Origin: JACRCT01 sp049841135
Lineage (GTDB): Bacteria > Myxococcota > Myxococcia > Myxococcales > UBA5297
Assembly (NCBI GenBank): GCA_049841135.1
Contig: JASGHK010000001.1
Coordinates: 868,001-932,000 of the forward strand
Length of the DNA: 64,000 nt
Direction of reading: 5' to 3'
In this document: one piece after another, positions 20,826 to 30,455 of the stretch
Layout of the letters: each line of letters opens with the position of its first letter
Numbering within the stretch: position 1 is the stretch's first letter
The notes under the pieces: model-generated
What the model was told of the DNA's origin: nothing
The model's database searches: none
The model's input: the letters and a program-made list of their open reading frames with translations, nothing else
Made by a program: the position numbers and the translations under genes

Positions 20826-22454
20826 TCAGCCCTTCTGCTTGGCCTTGCCCACGAGCTCCAGGTAGCTCTTGCTCACCTTGAGCGGGTCGAGCTTGAGCTC
20901 GCGCGCCATCGACATCAGGAATCCACGCAGGTAGACGGTCACCGGCATGGCCCCATAGTGGTCAGCCTCGATGTTCTCGATATGGGCGAGCGAGATCTTG
21001 GTGCGGTCCGACAGCTCTCGCTGGCTGAGCCCTCGGCTTTCGCGGATGCGCCTCAGCAGCTCGCCCGTGTAGACGGCGTCCGGAGGAAGCTCAAGCCCCT
21101 TGTTCGGCGGCTTGCTCGGCGAGGCCTGTCGCTCGGGTGGGTCGGACTTGACCCGTGAAGCCACCGGCGAGGCCCGAACGATGGCGTTCGCTGGGCCTGG
21201 TGACGGCTCCGCCGGTTCGGGCGCGTGCGCTGTCGCCTTGGCTCTCTCTTCCAAGACCCGTGCAAGCCGGACCGAATCCGTTCGCTCGATCGACGTGGCC
21301 GGCTCGGGGCGCTTGGGCTCCGGCTTCGGGTCTGGAGCGGGCTCGACGACCTTTGCCGGCTCCGGCATCGGCTCCGGCGCGGGCTCGACGGCCTTCACCG
21401 GCTCCGGCATCGGTTCCGGCGCGGGCTCGACGACCTTCACCGGCTCCGTCTTCGGCTCTGGCGCGGGCTCGATAGCCTTCACCGGCTCCGGCTTCGGCGC
21501 GGGCTCGACGACCTTCACCGGCTCCGGCATCGGTTCCGGCGCGGGCTCGGCAGCCTTCACCGGCTCCGGCATCGGTTCCGGCGCGGGCTCGACGACCTTC
21601 ACCGGCTCCGGCGTCGGCTCTGGCGCGGGCTCGATAGCCTTCACCGGCTCCGGCTTCGGTTCCGGCGCGGGCTCGGCAGCCTTCACTTGCTCCGGCATCG
21701 GTTCCGGCGCGGGCTCGACGACCTTCACCGGCTCCGGCTTCGGTTCCGGCGCGGGCTCGATAGCCTTCACCTGCTCCGGCATCGGTTCCGGCGCAGGCTC
21801 GACAGCCTTCACTGGCTCCGGCTTCGGCTCTGGCGCTGGCTCGGGTTCGGCAACCTTCACCGGCTCCGGCTTCCGCACTGGCGCTGGCTCGATGGCCTTC
21901 ACTGGCTCCGGCGCGGGCTCGACGGCCTTCACCGGTTCCGGCGCGCCCTCCACGACAGGCACCAGCTCCGGCTGGACCGGCTCTGCCTTCGGCTTCTTCG
22001 TCCGCTGACGAGCGGGCTTCTTTGCTTCAGGCGCAGGCCCCTCAGCCGCGACGACTGGAGCCGAGACCGCCGTCACAGGAACGGGCGGGGCTGGGAGCTC
22101 GTCTTCGTCATCGTCCCAGGGACTGCTGCCCATCCACGCCAAGGCCTTCCTCGGAGGCTCGGGCGCGGCCGGGGTTGGGGCGACGACCGGAACGGCATCG
22201 GGCTCGGGCTTCCGGAATCCCTGCTCGACGTCGTAGGCCTTCCGCGCCGCCGGATCCATCAGGACCAGATACGCGTCCTCGATCCGCTTGACGAGCGCCT
22301 TGGCTTCCTCCGCCGGCACCAGCGTGTAGACGGCGATCGAGTCGGGCCCGTACCAGGCCATGGCCTTGTTGAAGCCCGCGTCGATCTGCTCCTCGGTCGC
22401 TTCGGGACCGACGTCGAGGAGCTCGTAATAGCTCTGTTCGGACAGCGGCTTCAT
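20826..22454 (-). CDS. J-like domain, Pro-Glu repeat and RodZ-type HTH protein
   Basis: 542 residues in three parts. Residues 1-75 resemble a J domain (YYELLDVGPEATEEQIDAGF, AYLVLMDPAARKAYD), but the catalytic HPD is replaced by GPD, so Hsp70 stimulation is unlikely. Residues about 165-380 are tandem 14-residue units of the type PVKVVEPAPEPMPE. The C-terminal 75 residues form a RodZ-like HTH (GELLRRIRESRGLSQRELS). No membrane segment. Its ATG overlaps the MinD-like stop (ATGA). It could position the ATPase or bind DNA. Confidence 0.8.
   Translation of the reverse strand: MKPLSEQSYYELLDVGPEATEEQIDAGFNKAMAWYGPDSIAVYTLVPAEEAKALVKRIEDAYLVLMDPAARKAYDVEQGFRKPEPDAVPVVAPTPAAPEPPRKALAWMGSSPWDDDEDELPAPPVPVTAVSAPVVAAEGPAPEAKKPARQRTKKPKAEPVQPELVPVVEGAPEPVKAVEPAPEPVKAIEPAPVRKPEPVKVAEPEPAPEPKPEPVKAVEPAPEPMPEQVKAIEPAPEPKPEPVKVVEPAPEPMPEQVKAAEPAPEPKPEPVKAIEPAPEPTPEPVKVVEPAPEPMPEPVKAAEPAPEPMPEPVKVVEPAPKPEPVKAIEPAPEPKTEPVKVVEPAPEPMPEPVKAVEPAPEPMPEPAKVVEPAPDPKPEPKRPEPATSIERTDSVRLARVLEERAKATAHAPEPAEPSPGPANAIVRASPVASRVKSDPPERQASPSKPPNKGLELPPDAVYTGELLRRIRESRGLSQRELSDRTKISLAHIENIEADHYGAMPVTVYLRGFLMSMARELKLDPLKVSKSYLELVGKAKQKG
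21340..21960. repeat. Tandem 42-bp coding repeats
   Basis: About 14 imperfect copies of a 42-bp unit within the J-like/HTH gene, encoding 14-residue Pro/Glu-rich units that alternate between MPE, KPE and TPE endings. Such near-identical units are prone to copy-number change. Confidence 0.8.
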
Positions 22455-23564
22455 GGGGCGGTCTGCGCCAGCAGGGGCGCCGCCTCCAGCTTCAGCAGGT
22501 TGTCGGCGATTTTCGCCATGGACCGTGCCGTCTCGGATTCCGGTGAGGCCAACAGGACGGGCCGCCGCTTGCGGACCGCCTTCCAGACCTCGTCGTCGTA
22601 CCCGATGGCACCGAGGTAGTCCATGTCCAAGCCGAAGTACTTGTGCCAGGCCGCGACCACCGCCGGCCCCACTTCGCGGTCGGTTTCGCTGCGAGCCTCG
22701 TTGATGACCACGCAGGGCCGGAAGCGCTTCATCTCCGATCTCGAGCTTGGCTCCCGCGGCCGGGTCGCGGCGACGCACCTCGGCGATGACGTCGTAGGGC
22801 GTCTTCACCCCGTTCTCCTGCCGCTTGGTCATCGCCTCTTCCACCAGCTTCTCGATGCCGTAGGCCGCCTGCACCGTCGCCAGCCGCCGGAAGAACGCCG
22901 CCTTCACGAAGCGGTAGCCGTTCTCCACCGAGGTCGGCTCCGGCACCAGCACCAGCAGCCCGTGGTGCGCCGCCAGGAAGAAGTCCAGGACGTTGAAGCT
23001 GGTGCCCGCCCCCAGGTCGAGGATCACGTAGTCGAAGGGCAAGGTCTGCAGGTTGCGCAGCAGCTTCACCTTCTGGGCGTAGCGGGGATTGGCCACGTCG
23101 AGCGCGTCGAAGGCGCCGGAGACGAGCCCCAGGTTCGGCAGCCCGCCGGGGACCACGATGTCCTTGAGCTTGGCGACCTTGCGCTCGATGAAGTCCGAGA
23201 GCGTGAACCGGGGCGGCTCGACGCCCAGGCAGGTATGCAGGTTCGCTCCGCCGAGGTCGGCATCGATGAGCGCCACCTGCTTGCCTCGGCGCGCCAGCTC
23301 GATCCCCAGGTTGGCGGAGATGAGGCTCTTGCCGATGCCCCCCTTCCCTCCGCCGACCGCCAGGATGCGCCCCGCCCGTGCCGCCGGGCGCGAAACCCGC
23401 TTCTTCCTCTCTGCGGGCACGGGTGCGACGGCGGCGGGAGCGCCAGAACCCGCGGAAGCCGGCGGCGGAGGCGTCTGCGTTGGCGCGGTGGTGGGCTGCG
23501 CGCGCGCCGGTGCCGGTGCGACCGGGGCTGGGACAGGGGGAGGGAGCGGGCGGGTCTCGTTCAT
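22451..23564 (-). CDS. MinD/ParA-family ATPase (FlhG-like; one frameshift)
   Basis: About 370 residues. Deviant Walker A (GGGKGGIGKS), Walker A' region (LIDADLGGANLHTCLG) and Walker B (YVILDLGAGTS) place it in the MinD/FlhG/ParA group, which positions structures in the cell by cycling between dimer and monomer. A Pro/Ala-rich N-terminal extension of about 65 residues precedes it. An extra base at 22734-22741 splits the last 90 codons; correction gives LEIEMKRFRPCVVINEARSE. It is coupled to the J-like/HTH gene, a likely partner. No flagellar or par genes are adjacent. Confidence 0.85.
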
Positions 23565-23625
23565 GCTTCGGTGTGCCGCGACGCCCTTCCGCCCACCGAT
23601 CCGCGAGGCCCCGCGTGCTCGGCAG

Positions 23626-23934
23626 TCACTGTACCATCGCGCCGCTTTCACTCAAGAAACCGGCGGCCGTCAGCTGAGCCAGTAACGCCCTGCGGCACTG
23701 GGCGCACAACAGCAGCGCCACCTCCTGGTGCACGCCGGCCATCAGCTCGTCCTCCGAAAGGGCGCTCGCTCCCGCCAGTGCTCGCGCCAGCGAGGCATCG
23801 TCGACCTTCGCGGCTTCGCCTGCCGCCCCCAGGTGCCCGTCGAAGTCGGCCGTGATGGCCAAGCGGACGCTGAACTTGAGCGAGCCGGCCTCTAGCGGGC
23901 GCAGGCAGCGGTGGCAGCGGGGGTCTGCGCTCAA
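23626..23934 (-). CDS. Small protein with two CxxC motifs
   Basis: 102 residues from a TTG behind CGGAGG. CxxC pairs near the N-terminus (RCHRCLRPLEAG) and C-terminus (LLCAQCRRALL) could coordinate one zinc. The central part is helical and acidic. It lies between the MinD-like and HNH genes on the same strand. Family unknown; a longer TTG start at 23958 is possible. Confidence 0.6.
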   Translation of the reverse strand: MSADPRCHRCLRPLEAGSLKFSVRLAITADFDGHLGAAGEAAKVDDASLARALAGASALSEDELMAGVHQEVALLLCAQCRRALLAQLTAAGFLSESGAMVQ

Positions 23935-23980
23935 GGGCGCCCTCCGGAGAAGGTCCAAACGTCGATCTGCGTGGCCTGCC

Positions 23981-24580
23981 CTACTCCTTGTCCAGTTCGA
24001 CGTTCCAGTAGCTGGCGTCGGCGACCGTCAGGAACGGCAGCCACTCGCGGTAGGTGGCGCGGCCGGGCATCCCCTTGAGGATGGGCGTCCACCTCGGCCG
24101 GACCGGGACCTTGAGCAGCCGCAGGCCCGCCTCGAGCGGCGTGCGCCCGCCCTTGGCCAGGTTGCAGGGCACGCAGGAGCAGACCACGTTCTCCCAGGTC
24201 GTGACGCCGCCGCGGGAGCGCGGGATGACGTGGTCCAGGTTGAGCTCCGCCCGGGGCAGCGTCTTGCCGCAGTACTGGCAGGTGTTGTGGTCGCGCGCGT
24301 AGATGTTCATGCGGCTGAAGCGGACGCGGGTCTTGGGCAGCCGCTCGTAGGCGGTCAGGACGATGACCCGGGGGATCCGCAGACGGCGGCCGACGCCGCC
24401 GACCGACTCGGCGGCGACCTCCGCGGACAGCTCGGACCAGCTCTGGAAGTCGAAGAGCCGGTACTGGGCATCGATGGCGCGCGCCACGCCCGCGTAGAGC
24501 AACGAGAACGCGCGGCGCACGGTGGTGACGTGGATGGGTTGGTAGAGCCGGTTGAGGACCAGGACGTTGGTGTTCAGCAT
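23981..24580 (-). CDS. HNH endonuclease family protein
   Basis: 199 residues. The HNH core is clear: zinc Cys pair CQYCGK, catalytic LNLDHVIPRSRGG, then WENVVCSCVPCNLAKGG with the second Cys pair. It is preceded by a conserved N-terminal half (MLNTNVLVLNRLYQPIHVTTVRRAFSLLY) seen in chromosomal HNH proteins of many phyla with no assigned function. ATG follows GAGGAAGG. There is no methylase or phage gene nearby, so a housekeeping rather than restriction or homing role is likely. Confidence 0.88.
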   Translation of the reverse strand: MLNTNVLVLNRLYQPIHVTTVRRAFSLLYAGVARAIDAQYRLFDFQSWSELSAEVAAESVGGVGRRLRIPRVIVLTAYERLPKTRVRFSRMNIYARDHNTCQYCGKTLPRAELNLDHVIPRSRGGVTTWENVVCSCVPCNLAKGGRTPLEAGLRLLKVPVRPRWTPILKGMPGRATYREWLPFLTVADASYWNVELDKE

Positions 24581-24961
24581 GACCTTCCTCGCGCGCGATG
24601 CAGCCTGGTGAGGCCGCCGGCCACGGCGGGCTCGCGAGGCGCGAAGTTGGGGAGAGGGCACCGCGAGGACCAGCCGAAAGAAACGACGATCTCCCTCCAT
24701 GCCGGCGAACCTTCGGCCGGCTGCTTTAGGGGGTGGCGTCGTGCCCTGGCTTGGTCGTCCTCCATGGCGCTCTCTGCGATTCACTATACCACGCGGAACT
24801 CTCCCACCCGGGCGTGGCACCGGGGCCCTGCGGGAGTGGACTGTAGCCAGGGAATCGCCCCGTTCCCTAGAGCCGGGCGCTCGGTCGCACCGCGCGTGAG
24901 CGGACGGGCGAGCCCTGAATCCAGCCACGGCGTCGCTTGTTTCGCGCAGGTTCGAGGAGGG
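24581..24961 (-). other. Long leader/intergenic region before the HNH gene
   Basis: 381 bases without a convincing gene. On the minus strand a TATAGT box (24784-24789) could be a -10 about 200 bases upstream of the HNH start, but no good -35 accompanies it. A short hairpin (GCCGGC arms, 24702-24722) lies in the presumed leader. No riboswitch pattern recognised. Confidence 0.3.
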
Positions 24962-27328
24962 CTACTTCGAGGCGACCAGCGTCTGTCCGAGCAGCGCGGT
25001 GTTCGTGGCCCGGCCGTAGATGTACTGGTAGGAGGCGTAGGACTTGAGGACCCGCTTGACGTAGTTGCGGGTCTCGGACACGGGGATCTCCTCGATGAAC
25101 TCGTCGAGGTCCCGCGGTCCGGCGTTGGCGACCCAGCGCCCCACGGCTCCGGCGCCGGCGTTGTAGGACGCCAGCGAGAGCGCCACGTTGCCCTTGAACT
25201 GCTTGATGAGCCTGCCCAGATAGGTCGCGCCCAGCTGGAGGTTCAGGTCGGGGTCGTGCAGCCGGTCGGCGGTGATCGGTCCGGGGATCTTGAGCCAGCC
25301 GGCGACCTCCCACGCGGTCCCGGGCATCAGCTGGCAGAGGCCGATGGCGCCCGCCCACGAATGGATTCTGGGATCGAGCGCGCTCTCCTCGCGGATGAGG
25401 GCCTGCAGCAGGTCGGGGTCGACCCCGGCCTCGGCCGCGTGCGTCTCCAGCGGCTCCCGGAACGCCAGCGGGTAGGCGACGCGCCACAGCTGCGCCGTCT
25501 CCGGCTCCGCCGTCCCTGACAAGTCGGAACGCAGCTCGTTGCGGGCGATGGCGTGGGCGATGCGGAGCTCGCCCGTGCGCCCCATCAGCGTCACCAGCAC
25601 CCGCAACCCCTCGGGGCCGTCCGCCTCGCGCAGCTTGGAGCGCCCGATGCCCATCAGCTCGTCGCGGGCCGGCTCGTTCATCCCCATCTTGAGCAGCTCG
25701 ATCGCCGCCACCAGGTGCCGGTCGCCTTCGAGCACGCCCAGCGGCAAGTCCAGCTTCGTCGGTTCGGGAGCGGCCAGCTTCGCGGCGAGCAGCGCCGCCC
25801 TCGCCGGGGCCTGCTCGGCGATGCGCGAGCGGGCGAGGATGGCGTAGAAGCTCGCCGGGTGGCGCAGGACCAGCTGCTCGTAGGCCGCCATCCCCTGCTC
25901 CACCTTGCCCATCCCCATCAACGTGCGACCCCGCCAGTACAGCGCCCGCTCGGCGCTCACCGAGTCGGTCTCCCGGTACTCGCGGGCCAGCCGCTCCAGC
26001 GCGCGCAGCGCCCGCTCCGGCTTGCCCTGGCTGCGCTCCAGCCAGAAGAGTCGGAACAGGCCCTCGGCGCGGCTGTCGCCGTCGGGGTAGAGCTTCACCA
26101 GCCGCTGCAGCGCGATGCGCGCCTGCGCGGTGCGCCCCGCGCGCGAGAGCAGGTCGGCCAGGTCGAAGAGCGCGTCGTCGGCGAGCGGCGAATCGGGCAG
26201 CTCCTGGGCGAGGATCCGGTAGTAGCGGATGGCCCTCTCGGCGTTGACGAAGGTCGCCGAGGTGCCGGCGACGTAGAGCGACCGCGCCCAGACGTCCTGC
26301 TCCTTCTCGCAGTCGCGCACGACCGTCTCCAGCACCTCCACCGCCTTGGCGTGCTGGCGCAGCTTGCGGAAGCTCTTCCCCAGCACGTAGCGGGCCTTGC
26401 AGAGGGAAGCGGCGGAGAGCTTCTGCGGAGGCGCCTCGACCAGCGGAGAGATGGCGTTGACCGCCTGCTGGTTCCTGTGGGCCTCCATCAGCCCTTCAGC
26501 GTGGGCGATGGTCTGCTCGGGGGTGGGAGCGCCGCCCAGCGACGTCGCGCGCTCCAGCGCCTTCTCGGCACGGCGCGAAGCGGCGTGCTCGGCCCAGACC
26601 TTGAGGAAGTTGGCGCTGGCCGCCTTGCGCTGGCCGTTGCCCTCCTGGACGCTGGCCAGTTCGTAGAGCGCGTCGCCGCCGATGTCCCAACCCCACGGGG
26701 GAGCCGGCCGCTCGGCCAGCGGCGCCCAGACCGTGCTGGACGCGCGCAGATCGCCGGCGCGGCGCAACGACTCCGCCATCTCGAACTGCGCCTGGACGTG
26801 GAGGAGCGAGCCCTCCTCCACCACGTCGTACGCGCCGACGGCCGAGGCGAAGTCGCCTGCCGCCTCGTAGGCCTGCCCGGCGTGGAAGCGGCAACGGTCG
26901 GCCAGCGCCGGATACTCGTCGGCGAGGGCGAGGAAGGCCGGAGCCGCCTCGGACGCGCGCCCCGCACGCAAGAGCGCCAGATTTCGCAGGAACTTCTCGG
27001 CCGGCGACTTGGCCTCCGCTTCGGGCAGCGCCGCCACCGCCTCCGAGAACCGTCCGGCCTCGAAGAGCGCTCGTGCCTTGGCCGCAGGCTCTCGATCGAG
27101 CGAGGACGCCAGCTCCGCCTCGGTGAGGCGCTTCTCCGCAGGACCCGAAGCCTCCTTGAACAGGGTCGCCCCGACGGTCGCAGAGGGGCCGAAGGGCACG
27201 GACTGGGCATCGCGGGACGGTTGCGGGGGCAGCGGAAGCGCAGGAGCGTCGGCTGCGACGGCGGCGGTCAACAGCACCACCGCAATCCCCGACGGGACCA
27301 CGACCAGAGCGTTCCACGAGCGCGACAT
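24962..27328 (-). CDS. TPR-containing lytic murein transglycosylase (SLT family)
   Basis: 788 residues. Signal peptide (residues 8-26), a long superhelix of TPR-like helical repeats (about 75-590), and a C-terminal SLT domain with catalytic Glu in LIREESALDPRIHSWAG and the signature GLCQLMPGTA, then ASYNAGAGAVGRW. It cleaves the MurNAc-GlcNAc bond in the periplasm to give 1,6-anhydro ends. Longer than E. coli Slt70 (645), owing to extra repeats. Divergent from the histidine kinase gene. Confidence 0.93.
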   Translation of the reverse strand: MSRSWNALVVVPSGIAVVLLTAAVAADAPALPLPPQPSRDAQSVPFGPSATVGATLFKEASGPAEKRLTEAELASSLDREPAAKARALFEAGRFSEAVAALPEAEAKSPAEKFLRNLALLRAGRASEAAPAFLALADEYPALADRCRFHAGQAYEAAGDFASAVGAYDVVEEGSLLHVQAQFEMAESLRRAGDLRASSTVWAPLAERPAPPWGWDIGGDALYELASVQEGNGQRKAASANFLKVWAEHAASRRAEKALERATSLGGAPTPEQTIAHAEGLMEAHRNQQAVNAISPLVEAPPQKLSAASLCKARYVLGKSFRKLRQHAKAVEVLETVVRDCEKEQDVWARSLYVAGTSATFVNAERAIRYYRILAQELPDSPLADDALFDLADLLSRAGRTAQARIALQRLVKLYPDGDSRAEGLFRLFWLERSQGKPERALRALERLAREYRETDSVSAERALYWRGRTLMGMGKVEQGMAAYEQLVLRHPASFYAILARSRIAEQAPARAALLAAKLAAPEPTKLDLPLGVLEGDRHLVAAIELLKMGMNEPARDELMGIGRSKLREADGPEGLRVLVTLMGRTGELRIAHAIARNELRSDLSGTAEPETAQLWRVAYPLAFREPLETHAAEAGVDPDLLQALIREESALDPRIHSWAGAIGLCQLMPGTAWEVAGWLKIPGPITADRLHDPDLNLQLGATYLGRLIKQFKGNVALSLASYNAGAGAVGRWVANAGPRDLDEFIEEIPVSETRNYVKRVLKSYASYQYIYGRATNTALLGQTLVASK

Positions 27329-27434
27329 GTTCCGCAGACTGTCTTACCCCCGCTCCCTGGCCTGTCAATGTTCCGGCCGCCTCCCCCGCCGGCGATCGCC
27401 ACCGAGGAGACGACGGGGGGCGCCGAGGCGCTGC

Positions 27435-27440
27435 TAATAT
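27435..27440 (+). promoter_or_regulatory. Candidate -10 box, possible leaderless start
   Basis: TAATAT ends 9 bases before the kinase ATG at 27450. Transcription from it would start at or within a few bases of the ATG. No ribosome site is visible before that ATG. No clear -35 box. Confidence 0.35.
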
Positions 27441-27449
27441 CCCGCGCCG

Positions 27450-29669
27450 ATGGACATCGGCAGCTCCAGCAACCTGCTCGCGGCAATCATCTGCCTCGCC
27501 TTGGCGCTGTCGGTCATCCTGCGCCCGCGCCGGCGGGCCCAGACCCTCTACGCCGTCCTGGGCTTCGCGCTGGCGGCCTTCTACCTCTCGGAGTTCTTCT
27601 CGGCCCTGACCGAGAAGGGCGGCGTCTGGAACCGGCTGGGCACCGTCTTCGGCTCCGCGGTGCCAGTGGCGGCGCTGGCGTTCTACACCGAGTTCCTGGG
27701 CGTCTCCGCCAAGAGCGCCCGGCGCGCTCGGCTGGCCGCCTCCTTCGGGCTGGTGCTGGGCCTCATCGTCGGCCTCTCGCCGCTGGCAGCCTCCGACCTC
27801 GCGCGCACCATCATCGTGGTCTGGGTCTTCGGCGTGCTGCTGGTGAGCCTCTCCTTGCTCGTCCAGCGCATGGCCTCGACCGAGTCACGCATCGAGCGCG
27901 CGCGGCTGGCCTACCTGACCGTCGGCGCCGGCCTGGCCATCCTCGCGACCGCGCTGGACTTCCTGCCCCGCTACGGCGTGCCGATGCCCCCCTTGGGCGC
28001 CATCATCTGTACGCTCTACATGTTCCTGCTCGCGCAGACCCTGCAGCGGCTGCGCCTGTTGGACCTCAACGAGCTCCTGGGCAAGACCGTCGCGCTCTCG
28101 CTGCAGGCCATGCTCTTCGTCGGCATCTACGCGGTGCTGGTGAGCTGGACGCAGGGGCTGACCCTGTTCCTGTTCAACTCGCTGGTCGCCACCATGGTGG
28201 TCCTCATCCTCTTCGAGCCGCTGCGCGCCAAGGTCGAGGAGTGGGTCGTGGCGACCATGTTCCGCGAGCGCTTCGAGCTCATCCGCACGCTGTCCGCCCT
28301 CAAGGACCGTTTGCAGAACGTCATCGAGGTCCGCTACCTCGCCAAGACCATCCTCGACACCCTCAACGAGACGCGGCGCGTCACCCACGCCTCGCTCTAC
28401 CTCTTGGCCGACGACCGGCCCGGCTTCTACCTGCTCGACTTCCGCGGCCCGGCGCCGGCCCCCCTGCTCGAGGCCGCCCAGGCGCGCGCGCTGATCACCG
28501 TGGCGATGCAGGGGCAGAAGGCGGTGCTGCTGGAGAACGTCGAGCGGCGCCTGGTGGAGCTCAAGGGCCTCTCCGCGGCGCCCGAGAACCGCCGCGGACG
28601 CGACGAGATCAAGCGGCTGACCGACCTGCGCAGTGCCCTCAAGCTGATGAACGCCGGCATCACGGTCCCCATGATGGGCGGCGACCGGGTGGTGGGCTTC
28701 TTCAACCTCTGGGACGAGCGGGTGCCCGAGGCGTACGCCTCCAACGAGATCGCCCTGATCCTCGAGCTGGGCGAGCGGATGGCGACGACCGTCGAGAACA
28801 GCAAGCTCTACGAGCGGATGAAGGAGCGCGACCGCCTCGCGGCGCTGGGCGAGATGGCCGCGGGCCTGGCCCACGAGATCCGCAACCCGCTGGGCGCCAT
28901 CAAGGGCGCGGCGCAGTACCTGACGCCACAGGAGCTGCCGGCCGAGACCAGCGAGTTCCTGGGGGTCATCGTCGAGGAGGTCAACCGCCTCAACACCGTG
29001 GTCTCCCAGTTCCTCGACTACTCGCGCCCGCTCAAGCAGAACTTCGCGCCGGCCGACATGTCGGAGGTGGTCAACAAGACCGTCAAGCTGCTCACCAACG
29101 ACATCCCGCCCAGCATCACCGTCAAGCTGGAGATGAGCGAGAAGCTGCCCAAGGTCCAGGGCGACCCCGAGCAGCTCAAGCAGGTGCTGATCAACCTCGT
29201 CCAGAACGCGGTGCAGGCCATGCCGCAGGGCGGCACGCTCCAGCTGACCACGCGCTGCCCGGACGACGCCCCTGCGTGGCGCTTCGCCGACTCGCCGGCG
29301 ACCATCGAGGTGCGCGTCAAGGACACCGGCGGCGGCATCCCCGACGAGATGCGCGCCCACATGTTCGTGCCCTTCTACACGACCAAGGAGAAGGGCACCG
29401 GGCTGGGGCTCGCCATCTGCGACCGGATCGTCAAGAACCACGGCGGCAGCATCATCGTCACCAGCAAGCCGGGCGAGGGCGCCGAGTTCCTCATCCGCCT
29501 GCCCGCCATCCCCGAGCCCAAGCCCGAGCTGCCCGCGGAGGGGACGCCGCAACCGGACAGCGCGCCGGCGCCCGACCTCGACCTGACGCCCTACCCCGGG
29601 ACTCTGTCGCCGCCCGACATCGCCGCCGGAGCGCGCAAGAACCGCAAGCGCAGGAGACAGGGGCGCTGA
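27450..29669 (+). CDS. Membrane sensor histidine kinase (PrsK-like)
   Basis: 739 residues. The N-terminal 260 residues hold about eight hydrophobic helices, then a GAF-like sensor (about 290-450), HisKA with His475 (AGLAHEIRNPLGAIKG), HATPase (N-box NLVQNAVQAM, G1 DTGGGIP, G2 GTGLGLAIC) and a Pro-rich tail. The layout matches PrsK-type kinases, which work with NtrC-like regulators, but no response regulator is adjacent. No ribosome site is seen; a TAATAT box close to the ATG suggests a leaderless mRNA. Confidence 0.9.
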   Translation: MDIGSSSNLLAAIICLALALSVILRPRRRAQTLYAVLGFALAAFYLSEFFSALTEKGGVWNRLGTVFGSAVPVAALAFYTEFLGVSAKSARRARLAASFGLVLGLIVGLSPLAASDLARTIIVVWVFGVLLVSLSLLVQRMASTESRIERARLAYLTVGAGLAILATALDFLPRYGVPMPPLGAIICTLYMFLLAQTLQRLRLLDLNELLGKTVALSLQAMLFVGIYAVLVSWTQGLTLFLFNSLVATMVVLILFEPLRAKVEEWVVATMFRERFELIRTLSALKDRLQNVIEVRYLAKTILDTLNETRRVTHASLYLLADDRPGFYLLDFRGPAPAPLLEAAQARALITVAMQGQKAVLLENVERRLVELKGLSAAPENRRGRDEIKRLTDLRSALKLMNAGITVPMMGGDRVVGFFNLWDERVPEAYASNEIALILELGERMATTVENSKLYERMKERDRLAALGEMAAGLAHEIRNPLGAIKGAAQYLTPQELPAETSEFLGVIVEEVNRLNTVVSQFLDYSRPLKQNFAPADMSEVVNKTVKLLTNDIPPSITVKLEMSEKLPKVQGDPEQLKQVLINLVQNAVQAMPQGGTLQLTTRCPDDAPAWRFADSPATIEVRVKDTGGGIPDEMRAHMFVPFYTTKEKGTGLGLAICDRIVKNHGGSIIVTSKPGEGAEFLIRLPAIPEPKPELPAEGTPQPDSAPAPDLDLTPYPGTLSPPDIAAGARKNRKRRRQGR

Positions 29670-29687
29670 TCGGCGGGTCGGCCCGGC

Positions 29688-29945
29688 TCAGGCCTGGGCA
29701 GGCGCCTCGACCGCGCGCCGACGCTCCTCGTTGGCGCGGATCAGGTAGCCCATGAGCATCAGGCTCGAGGTGTTCTCGAGCACCCGCTCCGGGTCGCGCG
29801 AGATGAGGCTGGAGCTGTAGGAGAGGAAGAACTGCGCGAGCTCCTCCCCGGCCTCGCGGACGATCAGCGCGTTGAGCACCGACGCCTCCATCGTCCGGAT
29901 GTCGTTGATGAACCGGATGGCGAGCTGCTTCTTTTCCTGGTCCAC
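29688..29945 (-). CDS. Small helical protein, unknown
   Basis: 85 residues, GTG start behind CGGAGGAAG. All-helical and soluble (KKQLAIRFINDIRTMEASVLNALIVREAGEELA... then LENTSSLMLMGYLIRANEERRR). Convergent with the kinase gene, 18 bases from its stop. No family recognised. Confidence 0.7.
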   Translation of the reverse strand: MDQEKKQLAIRFINDIRTMEASVLNALIVREAGEELAQFFLSYSSSLISRDPERVLENTSSLMLMGYLIRANEERRRAVEAPAQA

Positions 29946-30245
29946 GGACTTCCTCCGAACGCTGGAAGACCCCGGGCGCGGGAAGCGACGCGCCGAAGTC
30001 GTGAGCGAAGACTGCCTGGCCTGCCTCGCTGCACTGCTGCGGCAATATCCGCCTCGCTTCCCAGCGCGGCAACGCCCCCCTGCCCGGCCGCCCCACCAAG
30101 GTCCGCCCGCCGGCTCGCTCGCTCAGGGGCCGCTTTACCTCGTTCGCCCGGCCGTGACAGAATTCGCGGCTGCGGCACACCGAAATCGGCCGCGGCCTCC
30201 GGGGGGACGCACGGCGGAAGGCATGGGGACGAGGGAGGATTGGGC
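29946..30245. other. Intergenic region between divergent small genes
   Basis: 300 bases with no convincing gene, RNA or strong promoter by eye. Confidence 0.4.
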
Positions 30246-30434
30246 ATGTTCACGGGCGTGAAGGTCTTCTCGGCGACGAAGGCGAAGGAGCGCGAGGAGC
30301 TCGGCGAGAACGTCACCCGCTGGCTCAGGTCGAACCAGGATCTCGACGTGGTCGACCGGGTCGTGACCCAGTCGTCGGACAACGAGTTCCACTGCCTGAC
30401 CGTCGTGCTCTTCTTCAAAGAGAAGAAGCAGTAG
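30246..30434 (+). CDS. Small conserved-looking protein, unknown
   Basis: 62 residues, ATG with GGAGG 7 bases upstream. The pattern (VKVFSATKAKEREELGENVTRWL, VVDRVVTQSSDNEFHCLTVVLFF) suggests a beta-alpha-beta-beta fold with a Lys-rich end. Similar short proteins occur in myxobacterial genomes, with no known role. Convergent with the polysaccharide locus. Confidence 0.75.
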   Translation: MFTGVKVFSATKAKEREELGENVTRWLRSNQDLDVVDRVVTQSSDNEFHCLTVVLFFKEKKQ

Positions 30435-30455
30435 TCAGCTCCGGACGACCGAGCT

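Noticed and set aside
24581..24961. Possible riboswitch in the long HNH leader
   Set aside because: No known aptamer motif could be matched; only one short hairpin.
25553..29755. Open frame of 1400 codons on the plus strand
   Set aside because: It lies opposite the lytic transglycosylase and in another frame of the kinase. It is Arg/Gly/Pro-rich with no domain, a product of high GC content.
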